This document shows positions 51,028-60,413 of a DNA stretch of 64,000 bases, in pieces. The stretch comes from JAVJQS01 sp040218815 (GTDB lineage: Bacteria; Bacteroidota; Bacteroidia; Flavobacteriales_E; Vicingaceae), in contig JAVJQS010000003.1 of NCBI GenBank assembly GCA_040218815.1, forward strand, positions 124,001 through 188,000, read 5' to 3'. The position numbers were made by a program, and so were the translations under genes. Every line of letters begins with the position of its first letter. Position 1 is the stretch's first letter. Below the pieces are notes generated by a model that was not told the DNA's origin, ran no database searches, and saw only the letters and a program-made list of their open reading frames with translations.

Positions 51028-51687
51028 ATGATTGAATTGGAAAACATTCATAAGTCTTACCAGATGGGAAAGAATCGCCTTCATGTGCTGAAAGGAATTG
51101 ACGCCCATATTGCGGAAGGTGAAATGGTCTCCATAATGGGTTCTTCAGGTTCTGGAAAATCTACCTTGCTCAATATTTTAGGAATGCTTGATAATTATGA
51201 TGAAGGAAGCTATAAGCTAGATGGAACGCTCATAAAAAATTTAAGTGAAACAAAAGCAGCACAATACCGCAATAAGTTTTTAGGATTTGTTTTTCAATCA
51301 TTTAATTTGATTTCATTTAAAAATGCTACTGAAAATGTTGCCCTTCCACTCTACTACAAAAAAGTCAACAGAAAGGAGCGCAATAAGTTAGCAGAAGAAT
51401 ATTTAGAAAAGGTTGGTTTGAAAGATTGGGCTACCCATATGCCAAATGAATTATCAGGGGGACAAAAACAACGTGTAGCAATAGCTCGAGCTTTAATTAG
51501 TCAGCCTAAAGTTTTATTGGCAGATGAACCAACAGGTGCTTTAGATTCTACGACTTCAAGCGGAGTAATGAAATTGCTGCGCAGCATTAACGATGAAGGG
51601 ATAACTGTCATTATAGTGACGCATGAAAACGATATCGCCGAAAAAACAGATCGATTGATTCGACTAAAAGACGGGAGGATTATTTAA
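51028..51687 (+). CDS. MacB/LolD-type ABC transporter ATPase
   Basis: A 219-residue nucleotide-binding subunit. Walker A is GSSGSGKST, the signature is LSGGQKQRVAIARAL, Walker B is VLLADEPTGALDS, and the H-loop is VTHEND. It is of the MacB/LolD/FtsE class that powers type VII ABC (mechanotransmission) transporters. Two permeases and an adaptor follow, so this is probably a tripartite-type exporter. Confidence 0.92.
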   Translation: MIELENIHKSYQMGKNRLHVLKGIDAHIAEGEMVSIMGSSGSGKSTLLNILGMLDNYDEGSYKLDGTLIKNLSETKAAQYRNKFLGFVFQSFNLISFKNATENVALPLYYKKVNRKERNKLAEEYLEKVGLKDWATHMPNELSGGQKQRVAIARALISQPKVLLADEPTGALDSTTSSGVMKLLRSINDEGITVIIVTHENDIAEKTDRLIRLKDGRII

Positions 51688-51823
51688 TTGAAAATTAATA
51701 ATGGATAACTGATAATTAGATTTTAGATAACTTGAATAATAAATAAAAAATAAAAAATTAAGTTGCTGGCTTTAGGGTCGTCGAATTAAAAACTCAACAC
51801 TCCAAATTTCAACTAACAATTTT

Positions 51824-53056
51824 ATGTTCGATAGCGACAAATGGCAAGAGATATTTCACACCATCTCACAAAACAAATTGAGGACTTTTCTCACTGGTTT
51901 TAGTGTAGCGTGGGGAATATTTATGCTTATTATTTTGTTGGGATCAGGCACAGGACTACAAAATGGAGTTAAAGATACCTTCAATGATACTGCTACCAAT
52001 AGCATTTGGGTTTTCACAGGACAAACCAGCATACCTTACAAAGGGCTTAAACCTGGAAGATATATTCAGGAAGAGAATGCTGATTTTGAAATGATAAAAA
52101 ATGAAATTGAAGGTATTGAAAAAGCTAGTGGTCGATTTTATGTTCCGGGAAATTCTGATGTAAGTTATAATGGCGAGAGTGTTTCATTAGGCATTAGAAC
52201 GGTTCATCCTGATCATCAATATATAGAAAAAACGCTTACTATCGAGGGCCGGTTTTTGAACCAAAAAGATATTGATGAAAAACGAAAAGTAGCCTCAATA
52301 GGCACATTAGCTAAAAAGGCGCTCTTTAAAAATGAAAATCCTCTTGGTAAGTACATCCAAGTTAAAGGAGTGAATTTTAAGGTGGTCGGAATTTTTGAAG
52401 ATGAGGGTGGAGAAAATGAACAGGAAACTATTTATCTCCCAATTTCAACTGCACAAATGGTGTATAACGGACAAAATCGACTGCATCAAATGATGTTTAC
52501 TGTTGGTGATGCGGGCATTGAGGAAAGCAGGGCAATTGAAGAAGAAATAAGACAAAAAATGGCCAAGGCCCACAACTTTGACCCAAATGATGAGCGCGCC
52601 ATTCGTTTTTGGAACAATGTCGAAAACTTCTTACAATTTGAAAATCTTTTTCAAGGCATTCGAATTTTTATTTGGATCATTGGCATAATGACTATTGTTG
52701 CAGGAATTGTGGGTATTAGTAACATTATGATGATTGTGGTAAAGGAACGCACAAAAGAGATTGGGATTAGAAAAGCCTTGGGCGCAACACCATGGAGTAT
52801 TATCAATTTAGTTTTAATGGAATCAGTAACCATTACTGCTTTTTCAGGTTATATTGGCTTGGTATTGGGCGTTGGTGTTATTGAGTTGGTAAGCAAATAT
52901 TTACCAGAGTCTGATTTTTTTAAAAATCCCGAAGTTAATTTTCAAGTAGCCATAATGGCTACACTAATTTTAATTGTTGCTGGGGCTGTTGCAGGATTAA
53001 TTCCAGCAAGAAAAGCAGCCTCAATTCGACCAATTGAAGCATTAAGAGATGAATAA
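51824..53056 (+). CDS. MacB-like ABC permease, first copy
   Basis: A 410-residue permease with one N-terminal transmembrane helix (about 20-40), a large periplasmic MacB-PCD domain (about 45-270) and three C-terminal helices with the FtsX core, including KERTKEIGIRKALGATPWSI. It is a paralogue of the next gene (both begin MFDSD-WQEIF). A separate ATPase subunit means the nucleotide-binding domain is not fused as it is in MacB. The 136-nt gap before it is low-complexity AT sequence with no clear signal. Confidence 0.88.
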   Translation: MFDSDKWQEIFHTISQNKLRTFLTGFSVAWGIFMLIILLGSGTGLQNGVKDTFNDTATNSIWVFTGQTSIPYKGLKPGRYIQEENADFEMIKNEIEGIEKASGRFYVPGNSDVSYNGESVSLGIRTVHPDHQYIEKTLTIEGRFLNQKDIDEKRKVASIGTLAKKALFKNENPLGKYIQVKGVNFKVVGIFEDEGGENEQETIYLPISTAQMVYNGQNRLHQMMFTVGDAGIEESRAIEEEIRQKMAKAHNFDPNDERAIRFWNNVENFLQFENLFQGIRIFIWIIGIMTIVAGIVGISNIMMIVVKERTKEIGIRKALGATPWSIINLVLMESVTITAFSGYIGLVLGVGVIELVSKYLPESDFFKNPEVNFQVAIMATLILIVAGAVAGLIPARKAASIRPIEALRDE

Positions 53057-53058
53057 TT

Positions 53059-54315
53059 ATGTTTGATTCAGATCGTTGGCAAGAAATATTTAGTTCTCTA
53101 AAAAAGAACAAGCTCCGCACAGGACTTACCGCATTTGGTGTGTTTTGGGGGATTTTTATGCTCATTATTATGCTCGGCTCCGGCAATGGCTTAGAAAATG
53201 GAGTAACTAAAAACTTTGGTGGTACAGTGACCAATAGTGTTTTTATTTGGACACAAAGCACTTCCATGCCTTATGCAGGTTTGCCAAAAGGTAGAAGATT
53301 CAATATGAACAATGAGGATATGGATGCTGTAAAACGCGAAGTAAGCGAATTAGAGTATTTAGCGCCTAGAAATCAGTTGAGGGGTTACGGGGGTGGCAAC
53401 AATGTAAGCTTTAATACCAAGTCGGGAAATTTTAGCGTAATGGGTGACTACCCTGCTATCCAATACATTAAACCCATGGACATTGTTGAGGGTCGTTTTT
53501 TGAATCATTATGATATTGAAGACAAGCGGAAGGTGGCAGTAATTGGGAGCAACGTTAAAGATGTCCTCTTTGGAAATAAGTCTCCAATCAATGAAAATGT
53601 AAAGGTAAATGGAGTTTATTTTAAAGTGATTGGTGTCTTCAATACCAAAGGATCTGGTGGCAATGCTGAACGAGAAACACAAACACTTTACATTCCATTT
53701 AGCACCTTTCAAAAGGCTTTTAATTACAATAACGTAGTAGGTTGGATTGCTGCTACTGCTCTACCCTATTCTAGTGCCTCAGAAGTAGAGCAAAAAATAG
53801 TTAGTGTACTTAAGAAAAGACATAAAGTAGCACCACAAGATGACCGTGCATTTGGATCATTTAATGCGGAGGAACGATTTGAAGAAATGAATGGCTTATT
53901 TGCTGGAATTTCAAGCTTGATTTGGGTAGTAGGAATTGGCACTTTGCTCGCTGACATTATTGGAGTGAGTAACATTATGCTCATCATTGTAAAAGAAAGA
54001 ACTAAGGAAATTGGTATTCGAAGAGCCATTGGTGCAACACCAGCTTCAATAATTTCTCAAATAATTTTAGAATCGGTTACACTTACTTCATTGGCCGGCT
54101 ATTTCGGCCTAATATTAGGAGTTGGTATTACTGAACTTATCTCCAATCAAGTTGGTGATGGCGGGGGAGACACTATGTTTTTAAACCCAACCATTGATTT
54201 ACAAGTAGCATTAACAGCTTTGAGTATCTTAGTAGTTTCAGGCGCCCTAGCAGGCTTGATTCCCGCGAGAAAAGCAGTTAAAATAAAACCTATTGACGCA
54301 TTAAGAACTGAATAA
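53059..54315 (+). CDS. MacB-like ABC permease, second copy
   Basis: A 418-residue paralogue of the preceding permease, same topology: anchor, periplasmic MacB-PCD domain, three helices with KERTKEIGIRRAIGATPASI. It starts 2 nt after the first. It has a glycine-rich insertion (RGYGGGNN near 115-122) and GDGGGD near 360 not seen in the first. The two probably form a heterodimer with the shared ATPase. Confidence 0.87.
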   Translation: MFDSDRWQEIFSSLKKNKLRTGLTAFGVFWGIFMLIIMLGSGNGLENGVTKNFGGTVTNSVFIWTQSTSMPYAGLPKGRRFNMNNEDMDAVKREVSELEYLAPRNQLRGYGGGNNVSFNTKSGNFSVMGDYPAIQYIKPMDIVEGRFLNHYDIEDKRKVAVIGSNVKDVLFGNKSPINENVKVNGVYFKVIGVFNTKGSGGNAERETQTLYIPFSTFQKAFNYNNVVGWIAATALPYSSASEVEQKIVSVLKKRHKVAPQDDRAFGSFNAEERFEEMNGLFAGISSLIWVVGIGTLLADIIGVSNIMLIIVKERTKEIGIRRAIGATPASIISQIILESVTLTSLAGYFGLILGVGITELISNQVGDGGGDTMFLNPTIDLQVALTALSILVVSGALAGLIPARKAVKIKPIDALRTE

Positions 54316-54327
54316 ACAAATTAAAAC

Positions 54328-55443
54328 ATGAAGAAATTTTTTAAACTATTAATCGGACTCATTTTATTAGGCGTCTTTGCTTGGACCATCTACTTCCTAT
54401 ATTCAAAGTCGGAAGAAAAGCCAGTTGTTTTTAAAACAACAACTCCAATGACTACGGATATTATTAAAAAAACGGTTGCTACGGGATCAGTAGTTCCTAG
54501 AAAAGAGATAGAAATCAAACCTCAAGTTTCAGGTATTATCGATGAGATCTATGTGGAAGCGGGAAATAAAGTAGAAAAGAACGATCGGATCGCCTTGGTG
54601 AAGATTATTCCAAATATGGTTTCATTAAACAACGCTGAAAATCGCTTGCGTCAAGCGAAAATCAGTCTGGACAATGCCAAAATTGACTTAGACAGGAATA
54701 AAGAGCTTTTAGAGAATAAGGTAATTGCAAGGGCTCAATTTCAACCATTTGAAGTATCCTATAAAACAGCTCAAGAAGAATATAAAGCAGCACAAGATAA
54801 TTTGGATTTAGTAAAAAAGGGCGAAACCTCAGGAAATAAAACCAGCACGAATCGTTTAATCCGCTCAACTATTTCCGGAATGGTATTAGATGTGCCAGTA
54901 GAGGAAGGCAATTCGGTAATTGAGGCAAACACCATGAATGATGGAACAACAGTAGCAGCTGTAGCGGATATGAGCGATTTGGTATTTGAGGGAAAGGTTG
55001 ACGAATCAGAAGTTGGAAAGATAAAAGAAGGAATGGCCTTGATTTTAAGGATTGGTGCTATAGAAAATGAATCCTTTGATGCCATATTGGAATATATTTC
55101 ACCAAAAGGAGTTGAGGAAGAAGGCGCCATACAGTTTGAGATTAAAGCAGCAGTAAAACTAAAAGAGAACCAATTTATTCGTGCCGGTTACAGCGCAAAT
55201 GCAGATATTGTATTGGATCGAAGAGACTCCGTTTTAGCCATATCAGAAGCCCTGCTGCAGTTTGAGGGAGACTCAGCATACGTAGAAGTGGAAACAGAAG
55301 AACAAAGCTTTGAAAAGCGCTATGTTAAAACTGGGCTATCCGATGGGATAAACATTGAATTATTGAGTGGTGTAGAAAAGGACGATCAACTAAAACTTTG
55401 GAACTTATCTGAGGGCGTAGCTCCTAAACAAAGAAAAAGATAG
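54328..55443 (+). CDS. MacA-like periplasmic adaptor (membrane fusion protein)
   Basis: A 371-residue adaptor with an N-terminal membrane helix (about 5-25), lipoyl-like halves around GSVVPRKEIEIKPQVSGIID and RSTISGMVLDVPVEEGNSV, a helical hairpin (about 90-160) and a C-terminal beta-barrel region. It links an inner-membrane pump to an outer-membrane channel of the TolC type, which is not encoded here. It starts 12 nt after the second permease. The exported substrate is unknown. Confidence 0.88.
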   Translation: MKKFFKLLIGLILLGVFAWTIYFLYSKSEEKPVVFKTTTPMTTDIIKKTVATGSVVPRKEIEIKPQVSGIIDEIYVEAGNKVEKNDRIALVKIIPNMVSLNNAENRLRQAKISLDNAKIDLDRNKELLENKVIARAQFQPFEVSYKTAQEEYKAAQDNLDLVKKGETSGNKTSTNRLIRSTISGMVLDVPVEEGNSVIEANTMNDGTTVAAVADMSDLVFEGKVDESEVGKIKEGMALILRIGAIENESFDAILEYISPKGVEEEGAIQFEIKAAVKLKENQFIRAGYSANADIVLDRRDSVLAISEALLQFEGDSAYVEVETEEQSFEKRYVKTGLSDGINIELLSGVEKDDQLKLWNLSEGVAPKQRKR

Positions 55444-55496
55444 TTTTTTCTAGTAGCAGTCTCTTTTCATTTAATCTAGGGACAAAGTAATTTTCG

Positions 55497-55504
55497 TACT
55501 TTAG
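55497..55504 (+). promoter_or_regulatory. variant -7 element TACTTTAG, leaderless spacing
   Basis: TACTTTAG differs from TAnnTTTG at one position and ends 4 nt before the ATG at 55509. Confidence 0.4.
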
Positions 55505-55508
55505 ATTT

Positions 55509-56366
55509 ATGCCTTGGTGGACTAGCATATTGCTTTGGTTGGTTGGCATTTACCTGCTGATCAGCATTCTATTGTATTACATGCAAGACTACCTCCTATT
55601 CAAACCAGAAATACTGCCTGCAGATTTTCAATATCAATATGATAATCAAACCGTTGATGAATATAATTTCAAAACTCGTGATGGCGCTAGCGTCAATGGA
55701 CTGCATTTTAAAGTAGAAAATCCTATTGGAGTAGTGCTATACCTCAAAGGGAACTCTAAAAGCATGAAAGGCTGGGGGAAGTTTGCTGTCGACTTTAACC
55801 GCCACCGTTATGATGTAATTATGGTTGATTACAGGGGTTTTGGTAAGAGTACCGGACGTCGTTCCCAAGAGGCTATTAAGAAAGATTTACAGGCCATTTA
55901 CGATAAGATGAAGACCATCGTTAAGGAAAAGTACATCATTCTCTACGGTAGGTCATTGGGCTCTGGCTTTGCTACAAAACTGGCATCAACCAACCAACCA
56001 AAAATGCTAATTCTTGATGCTCCATATTACAGTTTAAAAAATGTCACTAGCCGTTATGCGCCTTTTATGCCTTTATCAATCATCTTAAAATATCCTTTAC
56101 CGACTTACAAGTGGATAAAATATGTGCAATGCCCCATTCACATTATTCATGGTACAAATGATAAGCTCATCCCCTTTTCAAGTAGCGTCAAATTATCCAA
56201 AATAAATCCTGAGAGAAGCCGACTATGGCCCGTGATCGATGGAGGGCATAAAAACTTGAATCAATTTAAGTCCTACCATCAGATGCTCAGTGAAATACTA
56301 ACTAGTCGAGAGAAGAAAATTGACCTCAGCACAACTAGCCATAAAGTTAAACACGACTCCAATTGA
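55509..56366 (+). CDS. membrane-anchored alpha/beta hydrolase, first copy
   Basis: A 285-residue alpha/beta hydrolase of the BEM46/ABHD17-like group. It has an N-terminal membrane helix (about 5-25), the oxyanion segment LYLKGNSKSMKGWG, MVDYRGFGKSTG, the nucleophile Ser in YGRSLGSGFATK, the acid in IHGTNDKLIP and the histidine in DGGHKNL. These proteins are esterases or thioesterases facing the membrane. It is followed at once by a paralogue, so it is part of a tandem duplication. Confidence 0.82.
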   Translation: MPWWTSILLWLVGIYLLISILLYYMQDYLLFKPEILPADFQYQYDNQTVDEYNFKTRDGASVNGLHFKVENPIGVVLYLKGNSKSMKGWGKFAVDFNRHRYDVIMVDYRGFGKSTGRRSQEAIKKDLQAIYDKMKTIVKEKYIILYGRSLGSGFATKLASTNQPKMLILDAPYYSLKNVTSRYAPFMPLSIILKYPLPTYKWIKYVQCPIHIIHGTNDKLIPFSSSVKLSKINPERSRLWPVIDGGHKNLNQFKSYHQMLSEILTSREKKIDLSTTSHKVKHDSN

Positions 56367-56367
56367 A

Positions 56368-57159
56368 ATGAGAATTATCTTAGGCGTTACCCTTATCTTA
56401 TTACTAGTTTATGTATTGGTTTTTGGCCTGCTATATAGTTTTCAAGAAAGTTTAATATTTCAGGCAGATATCCTTGAAAAAGATTACAGTTTTGAGTTTG
56501 ATACTCCATTTGAAGAAAAAAAAATCCAACGAGAAGATGGGGCAGAATTACATGGACTTTATTTTAAAACACCTCAACCGAGAGGCTTAATTCTATACTT
56601 TCACGGTAATGCCGGTGACTTGAGCCGCTGGGGAAATGTGGTAGAGCCTTTTGTTAAGCTAGGTTATGAAGTACTAGTCGTTGATTACCGAGGTTACGGC
56701 AAAAGCACTGGCAAACGCAGCGAGAAGTTGATGTATGAAGATGCCCTAAAGTGGTATGACTTGGCTTTAGAAAAAATGAATAACGAGTCAATTGTAGTGT
56801 ATGGACGGTCTCTCGGATGCACTTTTGCAACTTTCGCGGCCTCCAAGCGGAATTGCAATCAATTAATCCTAGAAACACCTTTTTATAGCCTAAAATCTGT
56901 AGTTAAAAACACCTATGCCATTTTTCCAGTAGGAAGTTTATTAAAATTCAGGTTTCCAACTTTTGAATTTATAGATCTAGTGAATTGTCCAATTACTATT
57001 ATACATGGAACCGAAGATGATATAGTACCCATTGAGAATAGTCAGCGTTTGATTGAGCTAAACCCACTTATCGACTTTGTTACCATTAACGAAGGAGAGC
57101 ACAACAACCTAGCAAAGTTTGAGCATTATTGGCAGGTAGTTGGAAAATTATTGCCTTAA
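56368..57159 (+). CDS. membrane-anchored alpha/beta hydrolase, second copy
   Basis: A 263-residue paralogue of the preceding hydrolase. An N-terminal helix (about 3-24) is followed by LYFHGNAGDLSRWG, VVDYRGYGKSTGKRS, the nucleophile Ser in YGRSLGCTFATF, IHGTEDDIVPIE and EGEHNNLAKF. The start is the ATG at 56368, 1 nt after the upstream stop. An in-frame ATG at 56320 would overlap the upstream gene by 47 nt. The more classical HGNAG in this copy suggests it keeps the ancestral oxyanion geometry. Confidence 0.82.
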   Translation: MRIILGVTLILLLVYVLVFGLLYSFQESLIFQADILEKDYSFEFDTPFEEKKIQREDGAELHGLYFKTPQPRGLILYFHGNAGDLSRWGNVVEPFVKLGYEVLVVDYRGYGKSTGKRSEKLMYEDALKWYDLALEKMNNESIVVYGRSLGCTFATFAASKRNCNQLILETPFYSLKSVVKNTYAIFPVGSLLKFRFPTFEFIDLVNCPITIIHGTEDDIVPIENSQRLIELNPLIDFVTINEGEHNNLAKFEHYWQVVGKLLP

Positions 57160-57179
57160 ATCATCCTTTACATTTCTAC

Positions 57180-57187
57180 TAATTTAG
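57180..57187 (+). promoter_or_regulatory. variant -7 element TAATTTAG, leaderless spacing
   Basis: TAATTTAG ends 4 nt before the ATG at 57192, the same octamer and spacing as before 58586 and close to that before 19292. Confidence 0.4.
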
Positions 57188-57191
57188 ACTA

Positions 57192-57407
57192 ATGGAAACG
57201 CGTCCAACCGATACATCAAAGAACGCTCAACTAATTTTTACTTTGAGTTTACTGACCTCAACATTCTGGGTGCTATCTCAATTAGTTAATGTTTACTATT
57301 TCACCCTTTCAGGTGCAATTTTTAAAGTACTATGGCTCCCAATGCTTGCATTATTGGTTAGTTTGCCAATAATTATTTTAATTTTTCTAATTAAAGAAAC
57401 TTTTTAA
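57192..57407 (+). CDS. small two-helix membrane protein
   Basis: A 71-residue protein with two predicted transmembrane helices (about 13-33 and 42-68) joined by a short loop, and a soluble N-terminus METRPTDTSKNAQ. I recognise no family. The distinct charged end and start just behind a -7-like element support it as a real gene. A weak 6-bp hairpin lies in the 99-nt gap to the next, convergent gene. Confidence 0.55.
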   Translation: METRPTDTSKNAQLIFTLSLLTSTFWVLSQLVNVYYFTLSGAIFKVLWLPMLALLVSLPIIILIFLIKETF

Positions 57408-57506
57408 ATAAGTCACTATACATCTATGCTTTCCTAATCTTAGGAATAACAGTTATATTTCTATTATATAAGAACTAATTCCAAATTATGCCTTCTTTAA
57501 TATGAC

Positions 57507-58511
57507 TTAATCTATAGGATAAAATATGTGTGTTTCTACTTCTGCACTGTCAACCTCTGCAGGATCATTTGCATACACTTCCCAGCAAAACTCTTTCATT
57601 TCATACCCATTTTCTGAAACAAATTTGTAAATTTTATCATGCATAGTACCTGAAGCTTCATAATCACCATAGAAAATACCTTTAACTACTTTGCCAGATG
57701 GTAATTCCTTAGCCATAATTCTTCCTTCACTTTTCTCAACAATCGCAGTAGGCATTGCTGCTTCCATAATCACTCTGTCTGGAGAAAAGAAGTGATAAAT
57801 GGCCAATGGCATCCCTGTAATTTCAATATCAGCAGTTGATGCATGTATAGAAAGCTCTGTATATAAATCAGCAAGTTTTTTCCCGATTCCATCAGCAGTT
57901 GTAGAGTCTTTAATACTTATAATTGGCTGTGCTTTTACTTGCATAATTTCGACTCCTTCAGGCATTTCTTGTTCTTTTGGTGTTGGCATTGCCTCAATAT
58001 GTGCTTTTAGTTGAGACAAACTTTCTGTGTAATTTTTTTCTAACATTGGCTTCATGAATGTATTCATCAAGTTCATATAGAAAGGTGTTTTAGCTCCATC
58101 AAAGGTCCAAGTCAATTCAGTCTTCCCATCTTTTTCAGTTAATATAAACTCTGAATAATTTTTCCCATCCCAACCCTTAAACTCAAGCATCGTTTTGATG
58201 TATTCATCGGGCTTTAATTCAACAATTTCTTGCCTTCCGTCACCCGCAATTTCACTTTCCCACTCACTATATGCACCAACAACACCCATCTCGTCTGAGT
58301 ACTCTGAAGTCATATTCGAATCCATTTGATTCCAAACAGACCAGTTTCCCCAAGTTCTAAAGTCAACTATTTCATTGTAGATTTGAGAAGGAGGAGATGC
58401 TATAACTATACTTTCTTTGACCTTTATTTGATTTGGCTGAGTTGCAGAAAAAATGAGCAAAACGCCTATGATTATGACTAATACAATTAGTATCCACTTT
58501 AAAATTTTCAT
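57507..58511 (-). CDS. SRPBCC plus GyrI-like domain protein
   Basis: A 334-residue protein with an N-terminal membrane helix (about 4-24), a SRPBCC/polyketide-cyclase-like domain (about 30-165, with VDFRTWGNWSVWNQMD typical of the family) and a GyrI-like effector-binding domain (about 180-334). Both domains bind small hydrophobic molecules. The combination is common in Bacteroidota with no experimentally known function to my knowledge. It probably acts as a ligand sensor or scavenger at the envelope. Confidence 0.78.
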   Translation of the reverse strand: MKILKWILIVLVIIIGVLLIFSATQPNQIKVKESIVIASPPSQIYNEIVDFRTWGNWSVWNQMDSNMTSEYSDEMGVVGAYSEWESEIAGDGRQEIVELKPDEYIKTMLEFKGWDGKNYSEFILTEKDGKTELTWTFDGAKTPFYMNLMNTFMKPMLEKNYTESLSQLKAHIEAMPTPKEQEMPEGVEIMQVKAQPIISIKDSTTADGIGKKLADLYTELSIHASTADIEITGMPLAIYHFFSPDRVIMEAAMPTAIVEKSEGRIMAKELPSGKVVKGIFYGDYEASGTMHDKIYKFVSENGYEMKEFCWEVYANDPAEVDSAEVETHIFYPID

Positions 58512-58572
58512 GCTTTTTTGTTTTGGTTTAGAAGGCTAATTTAAAACTATTTTTCTTATACTAAAATTCACT

Positions 58573-58580
58573 TAATTTAG
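58573..58580 (+). promoter_or_regulatory. variant -7 element TAATTTAG, leaderless spacing
   Basis: TAATTTAG ends 5 nt before the ATG at 58586. Confidence 0.4.
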
Positions 58581-58585
58581 CTGAC

Positions 58586-59383
58586 ATGAATGCACATGAA
58601 ATTGATTATGAAATTATTGGCGATGACTTACAATGTGTAAGTATTGAGCTCGATCCAGACGAAACAGTAATTGCAGAAGCTGGGGGAATGATGATGATGG
58701 AATCTGACATTGAAATGAACACCATTTTTGGTGATGGTTCAAAAAATGATAAAGGTTTAATGAATAAATTATTTTCGGCAGGAAAAAGAGTGCTTACTGG
58801 TGAAAGTTTATTTATGACTTCATTTACTCATAGGGGGTTCGATAAAGCGAAAGTAACTTTCGCATCGCCCTATCCAGGTAAAATTATCCCTATGGATTTA
58901 AGTGAAATGGGAGGTAAAATAATTTGTCAAAAAGAAGCTTTTCTTTGTGCTGCTAAAGGTGTGTCTATAGGGATTGAATTTCAAAAAAGATTAGGAGTCG
59001 GTTTTTTCGGTGGTGAAGGTTTTATTATGCAAAAATTAGAGGGTGATGGAATGAGCTTTCTTCATGCTGGAGGAACAGTAGTTGAGAAAACATTAAAATC
59101 AGGCGAAGTAATTAATGTTGACACTGGTTGTTTGGTAGCGCTTTCTGCTGAGGTAGATTACAACATTCGGCTACAAAAGGGAATTAAAAACAGTTTGTTC
59201 GGTGGTGAGGGCTTATTTTTGGCCACCCTAAAAGGTCCAGGAAAAGTGTGGATACAATCAATGCCACTAAGTAGGTTAGCTGACAGAATTTATGCTTATG
59301 CTCCTAAAGCTGGAGGTAAAAGTAAAGGAGAAGGCAGCGTCTTAGGTAAGTTAGGCGGATGGATTGACGGAGACAACTTTTAA
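58586..59383 (+). CDS. AIM24/TIGR00266-family protein
   Basis: A 265-residue protein of the AIM24-like family. It shows the conserved EAGGMMMMESDIEM segment (about 30-43), GESLFMTSFTHRG, the glycine-rich FFGGEGFIMQKLEG and its partner SLFGGEGLFLATLKG, and DTGCLVALSAEVDY. The fold is a symmetrical beta-barrel of unknown biochemical role. It has no signal peptide and is presumably cytoplasmic. It lies 22 nt before the M23 hydrolase gene. Confidence 0.85.
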   Translation: MNAHEIDYEIIGDDLQCVSIELDPDETVIAEAGGMMMMESDIEMNTIFGDGSKNDKGLMNKLFSAGKRVLTGESLFMTSFTHRGFDKAKVTFASPYPGKIIPMDLSEMGGKIICQKEAFLCAAKGVSIGIEFQKRLGVGFFGGEGFIMQKLEGDGMSFLHAGGTVVEKTLKSGEVINVDTGCLVALSAEVDYNIRLQKGIKNSLFGGEGLFLATLKGPGKVWIQSMPLSRLADRIYAYAPKAGGKSKGEGSVLGKLGGWIDGDNF

Positions 59384-59405
59384 TTAAATCAAGCGTTAAA
59401 TCAAA

Positions 59406-60413
59406 ATGAAATCAGGCGTTTTTCTACTACTATTTTCTAGTTTCACTTTTTATCTTTCAGCATTTGAAGGAGGAGAGGAAAGTAAAAAAGATACCATACA
59501 AGCCCTAGTTGTTTCTTCAGTAGAAAAAAATTCAAAAATTGATTTAAATGAATTAAGTGGTTATGAAATTATTGCCATGATTGATTCTTTGCTGGATTTA
59601 GATGCTATTCCTGCGCAATTGGTTAGGGAAATTAATGATTATGCCGAAAGCAAATTGCTAAAACATGACTTTTATGTCTCCCTAACTGGATTTTATGATG
59701 AAAGTATTTACCCATCTCAATCAATGTATAAGAGCTGGGATACTTATAACCTGTATCCCTATCAAGAAGCATTGAGAAAGGATGACGATGAAGTAAAATT
59801 AATTATCCAAGATAGCCTTAACTTTTGCCACTTTATTCCACCTATAAAAGGGTTGATTACTTCCAATTTTGGTTGGAGAGAAGGACGTAACCACAATGGA
59901 ATGGACATTGACTTGCAAGTATGGGACCCTGTAGTTGCATCATTTGATGGGATGGTTCGTATTTCTAGACATCATCCTGGCTATGGAAGGGTTGTTGTAA
60001 TCCGACATTATAATGGCTTAGAAACGCTTTATGCCCATTTACATCGTTTAAAAGTAAAACCAGGTGATATAGTTGAAGCTGGTGATGTTATTGGACTTGG
60101 CGGGAGTTCAGGAAGGTCGACAGGAAGTCATCTTCATTATGAAGTTCGGTTCAAGGGTAAACCTTTAAATCCAAGAAGTTTAATCGACTTCAATAATAAC
60201 TGCTTAATAAGTGATTCATTAAAGTTGATTAAAACTAAATGGTCATATACCCCAATACCCCTTGGAGTTGAATATCACACGGTTAAAAGAGGTGATAACT
60301 TATTCGAAATTGCGAGAAAGTACGGCACTTCAATCTCCAACTTGTGCCAAATGAACGGAATTCAAAGAAATCGTATTCTTAGAGTTGGGCAAAAATTAAG
60401 AGTTGGGAGCTAA
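59406..60413 (+). CDS. M23 peptidase with C-terminal LysM
   Basis: A 335-residue exported peptidoglycan hydrolase. A signal peptide (about 1-19), a helical linker, an M23/LytM domain (about 150-255) with the complete metal motifs HNGMDID, LYAHLH and HLHYEVR, and one LysM domain (about 287-333) beginning YHTVKRGDNLFEIARKYG. Unlike the EnvC-like protein at 31 kb, the active site is intact. It probably cleaves peptidoglycan cross-links and is retained by LysM. The start of the next gene overlaps its stop by 1 nt. Confidence 0.9.
   Translation: MKSGVFLLLFSSFTFYLSAFEGGEESKKDTIQALVVSSVEKNSKIDLNELSGYEIIAMIDSLLDLDAIPAQLVREINDYAESKLLKHDFYVSLTGFYDESIYPSQSMYKSWDTYNLYPYQEALRKDDDEVKLIIQDSLNFCHFIPPIKGLITSNFGWREGRNHNGMDIDLQVWDPVVASFDGMVRISRHHPGYGRVVVIRHYNGLETLYAHLHRLKVKPGDIVEAGDVIGLGGSSGRSTGSHLHYEVRFKGKPLNPRSLIDFNNNCLISDSLKLIKTKWSYTPIPLGVEYHTVKRGDNLFEIARKYGTSISNLCQMNGIQRNRILRVGQKLRVGS

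Noticed and set aside
51688..51823. Small gene or regulatory RNA in the gap after the ABC ATPase
   Set aside because: The 136 nt are low-complexity AT-rich sequence without a credible reading frame, promoter or hairpin.
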